Source: Ruminococcus sp. (lineage in GTDB: Bacteria; Bacillota; Clostridia; Oscillospirales; Ruminococcaceae). From it: DNA of 64,000 nucleotides. Of this stretch, positions 43,601 through 50,860 are shown in pieces; the first letter of the stretch is position 1; each line of letters begins with the position of its first letter. The DNA lies in NCBI GenBank assembly GCA_017462565.1, contig JAFTQW010000020.1, positions 1 to 64,000 of the forward strand, in the 5' to 3' direction. The position numbers and the translations under genes were made by a program. The notes beneath the pieces are model-generated. The model did not search any database, was not told the DNA's origin, and worked only from the letters and a program-made list of their open reading frames with translations.

Positions 43601-44243
43601 CGAGGTCAAGAATAAGATACGAGGTCTCGGAAACGTAAACGTTGAGGCTATTGAAGAATATAAGGAAGTTTCTGAAAGATACAGATTCATGTCTGAGCAG
43701 ATAGATGATGTAAGAAAATCCAAGGCAGAGCTTGAAAAAATCATAAGCGGACTTACCGAAGAAATGTGCAGGATATTCTCGGAAAGCTTCGCTGTTATTA
43801 ATTCTAATTTCAAGGAGATCTTTGTCGAGCTTTTCGGTGGAGGCAATGCCGAACTTATTCTTACAGATCCTGAAAATGTACTTGAATCCGGAATCGAAAT
43901 AAGCGTTGCGCCGCCGGGAAAGGTTATAAAAAATCTTATATCCCTTTCCGGAGGAGAGCAGTCTTTTGTAGCTATTGCAATTTATTTTTCTATTCTGAAG
44001 TTAAGACCTGCACCGTTTTGTATCCTTGATGAAATAGATGCGGCTCTTGACGAGGTTAATGTAAGAAAATATGCGCAGTATCTGAAAAAATTCACGGATA
44101 CAACGCAGTTTGTCCTTGTTACTCACAGAAGAAGCGCAATGGAGGAAGCTAACGTCCTTTACGGCGTAACTATGCAGGAGGACGGAATTTCTAAGCTTCT
44201 GAAAATGGAACAGGTCGATTTTCAGGAGGATGCAGAAGAATAA
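40677..44243 (+). CDS. smc: Chromosome segregation protein SMC
   Basis: 1188 aa, typical length. Condensin ATPase that organises and separates chromosomes. Walker A GPNGSGKSN (31-39), two long coiled coils (about 165-500 and 665-1000), a hinge (about 510-660, with GGRATFLPL and the GG turns near 648), signature LSGGE (about 1085) and Walker B CILDEIDAALD (about 1110). AGGAGG before the ATG. Confidence 0.97.
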   Translation: MYLKSLEIQGFKSFPDKISLTFDKGLTAVVGPNGSGKSNIGDSVRWVLGEQSTKTLRGNKMEDVIFSGTVARKPMGFAAVTLNIDNSDKTLSDMDDEVAVTRKLYRSGESEYLINGRQCRLKDINELFMDTGLGRDGYSIIGQGRIAEIVGAKSNERRDIFEEAAGISKFRYKKLEAERKLTSAQENLMRLNDILSELEGRVEPLRIQSQKAEKFIKLAEQRKKLEISVWVSRLEELKSKTEELDEKILISRNEYENIENDIRREEEKISGGYRKMQESTVKSDELRRKMLEEEQEASEMKSGIAVLENDIKHCEEAIRSAKRNIEESGKNKNALISKKTETGKKIAELEKKREELEKEIFSVTESFENAEEESSRLGESVENAGSEINNLYIKQSEYRFAIESSRSSIKDEEKRLSEILGNNSDFGRKIEEYRSILAENEKESEKNLDKTNEIKNRLAGLEKLCKSRRDAFEEAKNEFERSLYELKEKQQRRKILTDLENNMDGFAGSVKQILKASRQGRIGGIFGTVAQNIGVKPEYAVAVETALGGAMQNIIVENEDIAKRCIRYLKEQKGGRATFLPLTSVKGREIYEQGFENCEGYISSASRIVSYDAKFSGVISSLLGRIVVAEDIDSATVIAKKYGYKFKIVTLDGQVINAGGSFTGGSAQRSGGIITRKNEIDTLDAEIEVLTKKRDALKEKAEKLRAESEKRRYDSEAAKEELSQLEADLVRINAETSSLKSLIEQMNVQSENSGKLAADAEQKIKTAQSSIAENEKALSDIDGQIRIAEEKLAQGQGIREKLRLERAELAEKLSQLKIKRIELSKDIQAHELDLQRLDENIEASGQSVNQLEHEISQQNDVILQKKTEIESLNEQLSGFKDNTSGYLEQIQRYQAMHTEQSRLVNELTKGLKQFNETKEKISAAVTRLEEHREALCRDNDSIIRQLLEVYELTRSEAIQMADKIDDMVIAQKELAEVKNKIRGLGNVNVEAIEEYKEVSERYRFMSEQIDDVRKSKAELEKIISGLTEEMCRIFSESFAVINSNFKEIFVELFGGGNAELILTDPENVLESGIEISVAPPGKVIKNLISLSGGEQSFVAIAIYFSILKLRPAPFCILDEIDAALDEVNVRKYAQYLKKFTDTTQFVLVTHRRSAMEEANVLYGVTMQEDGISKLLKMEQVDFQEDAEE

Positions 44244-44310
44244 GCATATATCGTCTGTTGTAACAGATTATAGAGTATAAAGCCGTTTAACGGCAGATTG
44301 GAAGTATTTT

Positions 44311-45711
44311 ATGGGAATTATTGCAAAAATTGCGGCAGGTTTGAAGAAAACCAAGGATAATTTTCTCGGAAGATTGAAAAAAATATTCAATTCATTCACC
44401 AAAATTGATGAAGAGCTTTTTGAAGAGCTTGAAGAAGCTATGATAATGAGCGATATCGGAGTTGAAACATCAGAGGAGATATGCGATCGTCTCCGCAAGA
44501 TGATAAAGGAAAGGGGAATTACCGATCCGAATGAGATAATGGAGCTTATTCAGGAAATTATCGGCGATATGATGGGCGACGATACGGGACTGGATCTTAC
44601 TCAGTCACCTGCGGTTATCATGGTTATCGGAGTAAACGGAGCAGGAAAAACAACGACTATCGGTAAGCTTTGCTATCAATTCAAAAAAGAGAAGAAAAAG
44701 GTTCTTGTTGCTGCGGCGGATACTTTCCGTGCGGCAGCGATAGATCAGCTTGAGGTCTGGACGGAAAGAGCGGGCGTTGACATCGTAAAACACGCTGAGG
44801 GTTCTGATCCGGGAGCAGTAGTTTACGATGCTCTTGAAGCGGCAAAGGCAAGAAACTGCGATGTTGTTATCATCGACACTGCCGGACGTCTGCACAACAA
44901 AAAGAATCTCATGGATGAGCTTGCGAAGATAAACAGAATTATCGACAATAAAGCCGGCGACTGTTCAAGAGAGGTTCTGCTGGTTCTTGACGCTACGACG
45001 GGACAGAATGCCGTTAATCAGGCAAAGCTTTTCAGCGAAACAGCTCCGATAACGGGTATTGTTCTTACGAAGCTTGACGGAACAGCTAAGGGCGGAATAG
45101 TTATTTCCATTAAAAATGAACTCGGAATCCCTGTTAAGCTTATCGGAGTTGGAGAGAAAATCGACGATCTGCAACCGTTTGACAGCCGCAGCTTTGTTCA
45201 GGCATTATTCAGCGACGCTGATTTTGAGGAGGATGACGAAGCCGAAGAAGAAACTGAGCTTTCCGAATCCAATGAAGAGTCTGAGGAAGAAGCGGTTACG
45301 GAGGAGATCTCCCTTTATGATGAAAATGAGATTGAGAGCGAATCTGTATCTGAAATCGAAGAGGCTGAAATTGAAGAATCAGAAGAAATCAATACCGAGG
45401 ACGAAGCTTCTGATGAAGAAAACGAAGAGGCAGACCTTGCTGAGGCGGAAAAGGCTGTATATGAGTATTTCGGAGGTAAGGATAACGTCGAGATAGTTGA
45501 CGAAGATTCGGAAGATACTGAGGAAAGTCTTGACACCGAGGATAAAAACGGCGAGTCTGAGACTGAAGAGAACGAGGAAGCAAATGAATCCGGCGAATCC
45601 GATGCAATCGAATCCGAAGAAGCTCCTGCGGAGGAAGCTGAACCTGAAAAGAAGAAAAAACGTGGATTCTTCAGTCGAATTTTCGGCAGAAAGGATGAAG
45701 AAGATGATTGA
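44311..45711 (+). CDS. ftsY: Signal recognition particle receptor FtsY with acidic C-terminal extension
   Basis: 466 aa. NG GTPase core at 1-305: N-terminal amphipathic helix ([20 protein letters not shown]), GVNGAGKT (107-114), DTAGR near 190 and [10 protein letters not shown] near 250. Most FtsY proteins carry any acidic A domain at the N-terminus; here a very acidic stretch (about 305-445, mostly D/E/S) follows the GTPase and ends in a basic tail [20 protein letters not shown] that resembles a membrane-binding helix. Docks SRP-bound ribosomes to the membrane. Overlaps rdgB by 8 nt. Confidence 0.94.
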   Translation: MGIIAKIAAGLKKTKDNFLGRLKKIFNSFTKIDEELFEELEEAMIMSDIGVETSEEICDRLRKMIKERGITDPNEIMELIQEIIGDMMGDDTGLDLTQSPAVIMVIGVNGAGKTTTIGKLCYQFKKEKKKVLVAAADTFRAAAIDQLEVWTERAGVDIVKHAEGSDPGAVVYDALEAAKARNCDVVIIDTAGRLHNKKNLMDELAKINRIIDNKAGDCSREVLLVLDATTGQNAVNQAKLFSETAPITGIVLTKLDGTAKGGIVISIKNELGIPVKLIGVGEKIDDLQPFDSRSFVQALFSDADFEEDDEAEEETELSESNEESEEEAVTEEISLYDENEIESESVSEIEEAEIEESEEINTEDEASDEENEEADLAEAEKAVYEYFGGKDNVEIVDEDSEDTEESLDTEDKNGESETEENEEANESGESDAIESEEAPAEEAEPEKKKKRGFFSRIFGRKDEEDD

Positions 45712-46285
45712 AAAGCTGGTAATGGCAACAAATAATGCAAATAAGCTGAGAGAAGCAAGAGAAATTCTTGCTCCGCTCGGAATAGAGGTTCTCTCGCAGA
45801 AAGATGTCGGGGCGGATGTTGAAGCTGATGAATGCGGCGATACTTTCGAGGAAAACGCCGTTATAAAAGCTCAGGCGATCTATGATATAATTGGATTGCC
45901 CGTTATTGCGGATGACAGCGGACTCTGCGTTGACGCTCTTGACGGCAGACCGGGAGTTCATTCAGCTCGTTATGCTCCGAAAGGAAAAGAGTGTGCAAAG
46001 CTTCTGGAAGAGATGAAAAATGTTCCAGAAGAGGAAAGAACGGCTCGTTTTGAGTGCTGGATAGTTTTCATGGATTATGAGGGAATTTCAGTTGTAAGCG
46101 GAAGCTGCGGCGGAAAAATCGGTTTTGAACAGCGTGGAAAAAACGGATTCGGGTATGATCCGATATTCGTTTACGGTGATAAAACCCTTGCAGAGATGAA
46201 TCCGGATGAAAAAAATGCTATCAGCCACAGAGGAGCTGCTTTAAGAGAGCTTTATAAATTTTTGAAAGAAAGATACGGTGATTAA
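45704..46285 (+). CDS. rdgB: Non-canonical purine NTP pyrophosphatase RdgB/HAM1
   Basis: 193 aa from ATG at 45704, inside the end of ftsY (AAAGGA 8 nt upstream). Hydrolyses XTP, dITP and ITP to keep damaged purines out of nucleic acids. Signatures: MATNNANKLREARE, DECGDTFEENAVIKAQA, VIADDSGLCVDALDGRPGVHSARY and GFGYDPIFV near 145. The reading frame upstream within ftsY is open but is only a shadow of the acidic region. Confidence 0.95.
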   Translation: MIEKLVMATNNANKLREAREILAPLGIEVLSQKDVGADVEADECGDTFEENAVIKAQAIYDIIGLPVIADDSGLCVDALDGRPGVHSARYAPKGKECAKLLEEMKNVPEEERTARFECWIVFMDYEGISVVSGSCGGKIGFEQRGKNGFGYDPIFVYGDKTLAEMNPDEKNAISHRGAALRELYKFLKERYGD

Positions 46286-46286
46286 A

Positions 46287-46580
46287 ATGCTGACAAGTAA
46301 ACAGAGAGCGTACCTCAGAGGAATTGCTTCTACATATGAAACTATTTTCCAGATAGGAAAGGGCGGAGTTACCGAAATTATGTGCAGAGATATCGGAGAG
46401 GCTCTCCGCAAGCGTGAGCTTATCAAGCTGAGAGTTCTTGATAATTCCGGATATACCGCAAGAGAAGCTGCCGATGAAATTGCAGAAGCAACAGGAGCTG
46501 ACGTAGTTCAGGTTATAGGTTCAAAATTCGTACTGTTCAAGAGAAATCCCAAAGAACCGGTTATTGATATAAAGCTTTAA
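46287..46580 (+). CDS. yhbY: YhbY/CRS1-type RNA-binding protein
   Basis: 97 aa from ATG at 46287, 1 nt after the rdgB stop. A CRM domain: MLTSKQRAYLRGIAS, QIGKGGVTE and the GxxG-like loop. E. coli YhbY binds pre-50S ribosomal particles; a role in ribosome assembly is likely. In Bacillus it sits in the yqeG-aroE-yhbY-nadD-yqeK cluster, and here nadD-yqeK lies two genes on. Confidence 0.9.
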   Translation: MLTSKQRAYLRGIASTYETIFQIGKGGVTEIMCRDIGEALRKRELIKLRVLDNSGYTAREAADEIAEATGADVVQVIGSKFVLFKRNPKEPVIDIKL

Positions 46581-46592
46581 GAGGGCAGTTCA

Positions 46593-47294
46593 ATGAAGGT
46601 TGTTATTGTTAACGGTCAGAATCACAGGGGATCGACTTATCATGCAGGAAGAATGATCGCAGATAAGCTTGCAGACGAAAACGATATAAAAGAATTTTTT
46701 CTGCCAAGAGATTTCTCTGATTTTTGCTGCGGCTGTACAAAATGCTTTGAAACTGATGAGAAAAAATGTCCGCACTATGAGAAACTCAAACCAATAACGG
46801 ACGCCGTGGACGATGCGGATGTTATTATTCTTACGTCGCCGGTTTATGTTTATCATTGTACAGGTTCAATGAAAGCGTGGCTCGATCATTATGGCTGGAG
46901 ATGGCTTGTTCATCGTCCGGAAGAGAAAATGTTCTCAAAGCAGGCTGTAGTTGTTTCAACTGCGGCAGGCGCAGGAATGAAATCAACCAATAAAGATATG
47001 AAGGATAGTCTTTCATTCTGGGGCATTCCAAAGATCTATTCGCTTGGTATCGCTGTAATGGCAACGTCATGGAGCGAGGTCAAACCGTCTGTGAAAGCGA
47101 AAATCGAAAGGAAAGCAGATTACATTGCTGCTAAGATAAAATCTTCCGGAATAAAGCCAAGGGTAAGCATTAAGGGAAGAATTTTCTTTACTGTTTTTCA
47201 TAATGTTAACCGTAAAGGCGGCATGAATCCCGCTGACAGCGCATACTGGAAAAATAAAGGCTGGACAGACAAAACAAGACCTTGGAAAAAATGA
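46593..47294 (+). CDS. Flavodoxin-fold NAD(P)H-dependent oxidoreductase
   Basis: 233 aa. A flavodoxin-like FMN reductase: VNGQNHRGSTYHAGRMIADKL (5-25) is the FMN phosphate loop, CCGCTKCF (about 45-52) with a further Cys near 58 is a cysteine-rich motif of the iron-sulfur flavoprotein-like group, and LTSPVYVYHCTGSMKAWLDH (about 75-95) lines the flavin. Acceptor unknown. It sits as an extra gene between yhbY and nadD-yqeK. Confidence 0.82.
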   Translation: MKVVIVNGQNHRGSTYHAGRMIADKLADENDIKEFFLPRDFSDFCCGCTKCFETDEKKCPHYEKLKPITDAVDDADVIILTSPVYVYHCTGSMKAWLDHYGWRWLVHRPEEKMFSKQAVVVSTAAGAGMKSTNKDMKDSLSFWGIPKIYSLGIAVMATSWSEVKPSVKAKIERKADYIAAKIKSSGIKPRVSIKGRIFFTVFHNVNRKGGMNPADSAYWKNKGWTDKTRPWKK

Positions 47295-47315
47295 TTTATT
47301 CATTGGAGGCACAAT

Positions 47316-48536
47316 ATGAGAATAGGAATTTACGGCGGAAGCTTTAATCCCGTTCATAATGGGCACGTTCATCTTGCAAGAACCGCTGCGGCTGATTTCG
47401 CTCTTGACAGAGTTTATTTTGTTCCGTCCAAGATATCGCCGCATCGCTCCAGCGATGAATATGCTTCGGAAAAAGACCGGCTTGAAATGCTTCGGCTCGT
47501 TTGTCGGAATGAGGAAAAACTTGAAGTCTGCGATTATGAGCTGAATTCCGACAGAGTCAGCTATTCTGTTTATACTGTTGGATATTTCCGAAAGACTTTT
47601 CCGGACGACGAACTTTTTCTGCTTATCGGAAGCGATATGCTGCTTTCCTTTGATAAATGGTATCGTTTTGAGGATATTATGAAATGTGCTGTTCTATGTG
47701 TTGTCTCAAGAAACGAAGGAGATATTGGAAAGCTCAGGAAAAAAGCCGCAGAACTTGGAAAATTCGGCAATATTCTTATAAGTGAAGCTGCTCCGATCGA
47801 GGTTTCTTCTACCGAAATCAGAAAAAAAATTGAAAAAAATAAGAATTATGCTTGCTATCTTGACGAAAATGTAGTACAATATATAACATTAAGGGGATTA
47901 TATTCTGTCAGAGGTGAAACAAAATTGCTTTACAATCCCGAGGAAAAAAAGAAATATCTTAAAGAACATCTTTCTGTAAAACGTTATAACCATTCGCTGA
48001 ATGTTGCGGCGGAATGCAGGAAGCTTGCTCAAAAATACGGAGAAGATCCCGATAAGGCTTATTTCGCCGGACTTCTTCACGATATCTGCAAAGAACTTCT
48101 CGATGCCGAGCAGAAAGCTCTTGTTGAAAAAAGCGGCTTTGCCGTTTGCAGGGAAGAGCTTGAAACACGTTCGCTGTGGCACGCTGTTGCCGGAGCTTAT
48201 TTCATCAAAACTGAGTTTGGAATAGAGGATATAGATATTCTTAATTCCGTCAGATTTCATACGGTAGGACGTGCGGGAATGTCACGTCTTGAAGAAATTG
48301 TTTATCTTGGGGATCTTATTTCAGCAGACAGGGATTATAAAGATGTTGATAAGATGCGTAAGCTTTCATATTCAACTCTTAACGGCGCTATGCTGGAGGC
48401 ATTTGCTTTTTCAGTTAAATCTGTTGTGAAAAAAGGGGGATTGGTGCCTATCTGCACTGCCGAGGGGTATAATTTTTATACGAGATTACAAAGAGAAGAA
48501 AAAAACAACAGCAATATGAAAAGAGGACTCAAATGA
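47316..48536 (+). CDS. nadD-yqeK: Fusion of nicotinate-nucleotide adenylyltransferase (NadD) and HD hydrolase (YqeK)
   Basis: 406 aa, one uninterrupted frame. Residues 1-200 are NadD: GGSFNPVHNGHVHLA (7-21, the HxGH nucleotidyltransferase motif) and SSTEIRKKI near 165, which adenylates nicotinate mononucleotide. Residues about 205-400 are a YqeK-type HD domain: RYNHSLNVA (His), GLLHDICKEL (HD pair) and LGDLISADR; YqeK proteins cleave diadenosine tetraphosphate. Many Firmicutes carry these as two adjacent genes. The LCP gene overlaps its stop by 4 nt. The junction (about 195-208) shows no ribosome binding site with a start codon strong enough to suggest two proteins. Confidence 0.92.
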   Translation: MRIGIYGGSFNPVHNGHVHLARTAAADFALDRVYFVPSKISPHRSSDEYASEKDRLEMLRLVCRNEEKLEVCDYELNSDRVSYSVYTVGYFRKTFPDDELFLLIGSDMLLSFDKWYRFEDIMKCAVLCVVSRNEGDIGKLRKKAAELGKFGNILISEAAPIEVSSTEIRKKIEKNKNYACYLDENVVQYITLRGLYSVRGETKLLYNPEEKKKYLKEHLSVKRYNHSLNVAAECRKLAQKYGEDPDKAYFAGLLHDICKELLDAEQKALVEKSGFAVCREELETRSLWHAVAGAYFIKTEFGIEDIDILNSVRFHTVGRAGMSRLEEIVYLGDLISADRDYKDVDKMRKLSYSTLNGAMLEAFAFSVKSVVKKGGLVPICTAEGYNFYTRLQREEKNNSNMKRGLK

Positions 48537-50095
48537 ACGAAAAAGATAATTTTGAGGAATTTGTCGGCAGAGAGTCGGAACAATCAAGACCAAAGCCTTT
48601 AAGGACGCTTAAAAGAATAGATCCTGTGAATGAAACAACAGGTGTTCAGAACGAATATCACGGAAAACATGAAGCTCCGGCTTCAGCTCCTTATAAAGGG
48701 CTGCATGAAGCTGAAACGTCACAGCCTTATCACGGAAGATATGAAGCTGAACCGCCTAAAGAGTATCATGGCAGATACGAGGCTGCATCTGATAGTTCTG
48801 ATCAGAGAATATATGAATCAAATACCGCTGAGGATGATTATCGCAGTAAGCGTCCGAATGACGGATCGTTTGATAATTATTATACCGATAACAATGACAG
48901 CGATTCGGGAAAAAAGAAAAAATACTCTTGGAAGGATGGAATTGTAAAAACCATTTCGGTTGTTGTGAGTCTTGCCATGATTTTCATTATGGTATTAAAT
49001 CTGCCTATTTTATGGTATAAAAAGAACGGACAGCAGGAGAGAGTTTCTATTGTAACTTATTTTAAACGCTGGCAGCCCCTTGTTGAGATTGAGGGTGAGC
49101 TTGATAAAACAAAGGTCGTTCCTAATATTGATCGCAACGTTGTTCCGGATGATTACGATGACGGACTCGATCTTCCACAGCTTGTTGAAGGACAGTATAC
49201 GGTTCTTTTTCTTGGATTTGAGCCGGATAACTTCAATACCGACGTTATGTGGGTTTGCCAGTTCGATCTTGGCGCCGGAAAGCTGAGAATCCTTCAGATC
49301 CCTCGTGATACGGCTGTTCCGGACTTCACAACTTCGGCTTCTACTAAGTTTAACAGTATTTATTCAATGGGTGATCCCTCTGAAACGGTTCCCGTACAGC
49401 GTGTCGTTAACGCTGTTCAGCAGAATTTCGGTATCCCGATCGACGCTTATGTTACCACTAAATGCAGTGATATAGAGCAGATCATTGATCTTATCGGCGG
49501 AATTCCGATGACACTTGACGCTCCGATTAATTTTGACGTCGGACAGACTATTGATGCGGGTGATATTGTTCTTAACGGACAGCAGTCGGTATGGTTCGTT
49601 CGATATCGTTCGGGCTGGCTTGAAGGCGACATAGGACGTATGCAGAATCAGCGCCGTTTTATGGCTGCGGCAATGCAGAAGCTTCTTGATATATCGAAAA
49701 ATGACGGAAAAGTGAAGCTTTACGGTTATATAAAGGATATATACGACCGTCAGCTTATTGCAACGGATATGAGCGTTGAAGATATGAGCAAGCTTTCGGA
49801 TTTCTGCGGAACACTTTCTATGGACAGCGTTCAGGTCGATATGGTTCCGGGTGAAGGAACTTCAAATGACGCTCCGTATGTAGGAATTGACGGCAATCTG
49901 TATTCGATTTACTCAATTCACAAGCAGGAGACAATAGATCTTCTTAATGAGTATTACCGTCCGTATCAGACTCCTTTATCGTGGGATGATGTGGCGATCG
50001 TTGAATATTTTGTGGAACACAACTATGATAATTATGACAATAAGACTGAAACTCTTGACGAGCTTCTGAACGGAGAATCTCCCGCGAGAGGATAG
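48533..50095 (+). CDS. LytR-CpsA-Psr (LCP) family cell-wall ligase with N-terminal tandem repeats
   Basis: 520 aa. LCP enzymes attach wall polymers to peptidoglycan outside the cell. The cytoplasmic N-terminus has four 12-residue tandem repeats (41-88: EYHGKHEAPASA, PYKGLHEAETSQ, PYHGRYEAEPPK, EYHGRYEAASDS), then an acidic and Lys-rich stretch, one membrane segment (about 140-160) and the LCP domain (about 220-430) with VLFLGFEPD, QIPRDTAV and WFVRYRSGWLEGDIGRMQNQ, where arginines bind the polyprenyl phosphate. Overlaps nadD-yqeK by 4 nt and precedes rsfS. Confidence 0.9.
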   Translation: MNEKDNFEEFVGRESEQSRPKPLRTLKRIDPVNETTGVQNEYHGKHEAPASAPYKGLHEAETSQPYHGRYEAEPPKEYHGRYEAASDSSDQRIYESNTAEDDYRSKRPNDGSFDNYYTDNNDSDSGKKKKYSWKDGIVKTISVVVSLAMIFIMVLNLPILWYKKNGQQERVSIVTYFKRWQPLVEIEGELDKTKVVPNIDRNVVPDDYDDGLDLPQLVEGQYTVLFLGFEPDNFNTDVMWVCQFDLGAGKLRILQIPRDTAVPDFTTSASTKFNSIYSMGDPSETVPVQRVVNAVQQNFGIPIDAYVTTKCSDIEQIIDLIGGIPMTLDAPINFDVGQTIDAGDIVLNGQQSVWFVRYRSGWLEGDIGRMQNQRRFMAAAMQKLLDISKNDGKVKLYGYIKDIYDRQLIATDMSVEDMSKLSDFCGTLSMDSVQVDMVPGEGTSNDAPYVGIDGNLYSIYSIHKQETIDLLNEYYRPYQTPLSWDDVAIVEYFVEHNYDNYDNKTETLDELLNGESPARG

Positions 50096-50106
50096 GAGGA
50101 TAAATT

Positions 50107-50466
50107 ATGACACAGCAGGAAAAACTTGAGCTTATTATAAAAACGCTCGACAGCAAACGAGGCGAGGACATTCAGGCTATCAAAATTTCTGATTTAACAA
50201 TTCTTGCCGATTATTTCGTTATCGTAAACGGAACGAGCAATACTCATGCAAGAACCCTTGCAGACGAAGTTGAATTTCAGCTCTCGCAGCAGGGAATTGA
50301 GCCGCAGCGCAGAGAATCCGATACCGGAAATACTTGGATAGTTCTTGATTATGCGGATATTATTGTTCATGTTTTCTATAAGGAGACAAGAAGCTTTTAT
50401 AAGCTTGAAGGACTTTGGGCAGACGGTGAACAGATAGATATAAGCGATCTCATCGTAAAGGAGTAA
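50107..50466 (+). CDS. rsfS: Ribosomal silencing factor RsfS
   Basis: 119 aa, usual length. Binds ribosomal protein uL14 and prevents subunit joining under starvation. Signatures: ISDLTILADYFVIVNGTSNTHA and WIVLDYADIIVHVFYKETRSFYKLEGLWAD. AGGAGG upstream. The nadD/yqeK-LCP-rsfS order is shared by many Clostridia. Confidence 0.95.
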   Translation: MTQQEKLELIIKTLDSKRGEDIQAIKISDLTILADYFVIVNGTSNTHARTLADEVEFQLSQQGIEPQRRESDTGNTWIVLDYADIIVHVFYKETRSFYKLEGLWADGEQIDISDLIVKE

Positions 50467-50472
50467 ACGGAT

Positions 50473-50838
50473 ATGAAAACAAATAACGTTCAGGGACGTA
50501 ATTTTGCCCTGATTGTCGGATGCTATCTTATAATAAAAGCTATTGTGAATATGGCTATAGGCGGAGGATTCAATATTGCCGACCTTCTGCTTGCTGTCGT
50601 GATGACCTGTATGCTTTTTACCGGACTTCAATTTGTTAATTATGCTGTTGCCGGAATCATGGCTATAATCGCGCTTGTGCATCTTCCGGATAATATATCG
50701 AATTTCAGCAGCAACTGGTTCTATCTTCTTGAGGGAATAATTGATATCGGCTTAGCAGCCGTACTCGTCGTTAAAAGCGATATTAAGGAGCATTTCACAA
50801 ATAAGTGGAGCGAAATTCAGGATCTTTTCAGTAAGTAA
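50473..50838 (+). CDS. Small membrane protein, unknown
   Basis: 121 aa with about four hydrophobic segments (13-30, 35-52, 55-72 and 80-100) and a charged C-terminal tail (KSDIKEHFTNKWSEIQDLF). Start ATG lies 6 bp after rsfS, with AAAGGAG upstream, so it is translated in the same operon. No family recognised. It sits 22 bp before leuS. Confidence 0.65.
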   Translation: MKTNNVQGRNFALIVGCYLIIKAIVNMAIGGGFNIADLLLAVVMTCMLFTGLQFVNYAVAGIMAIIALVHLPDNISNFSSNWFYLLEGIIDIGLAAVLVVKSDIKEHFTNKWSEIQDLFSK

Positions 50839-50860
50839 ATTTTAAAAAGGAATGATAAAA

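Noticed and set aside
45389-45607. Arg/Gln-rich minus ORF in ftsY
   Set aside because: Another frame of the same acidic repeat; low complexity only.
45497-45703. 67-codon extension upstream of RdgB, rich in Arg and Lys
   Set aside because: It is the shifted reading of the GAA/GAG-rich acidic region of ftsY. RdgB homologues begin at MIEKL.
45315-45758. Serine-rich minus-strand ORF opposite the end of ftsY
   Set aside because: A shadow of the Glu/Asp codons on the other strand; no RBS or family similarity.
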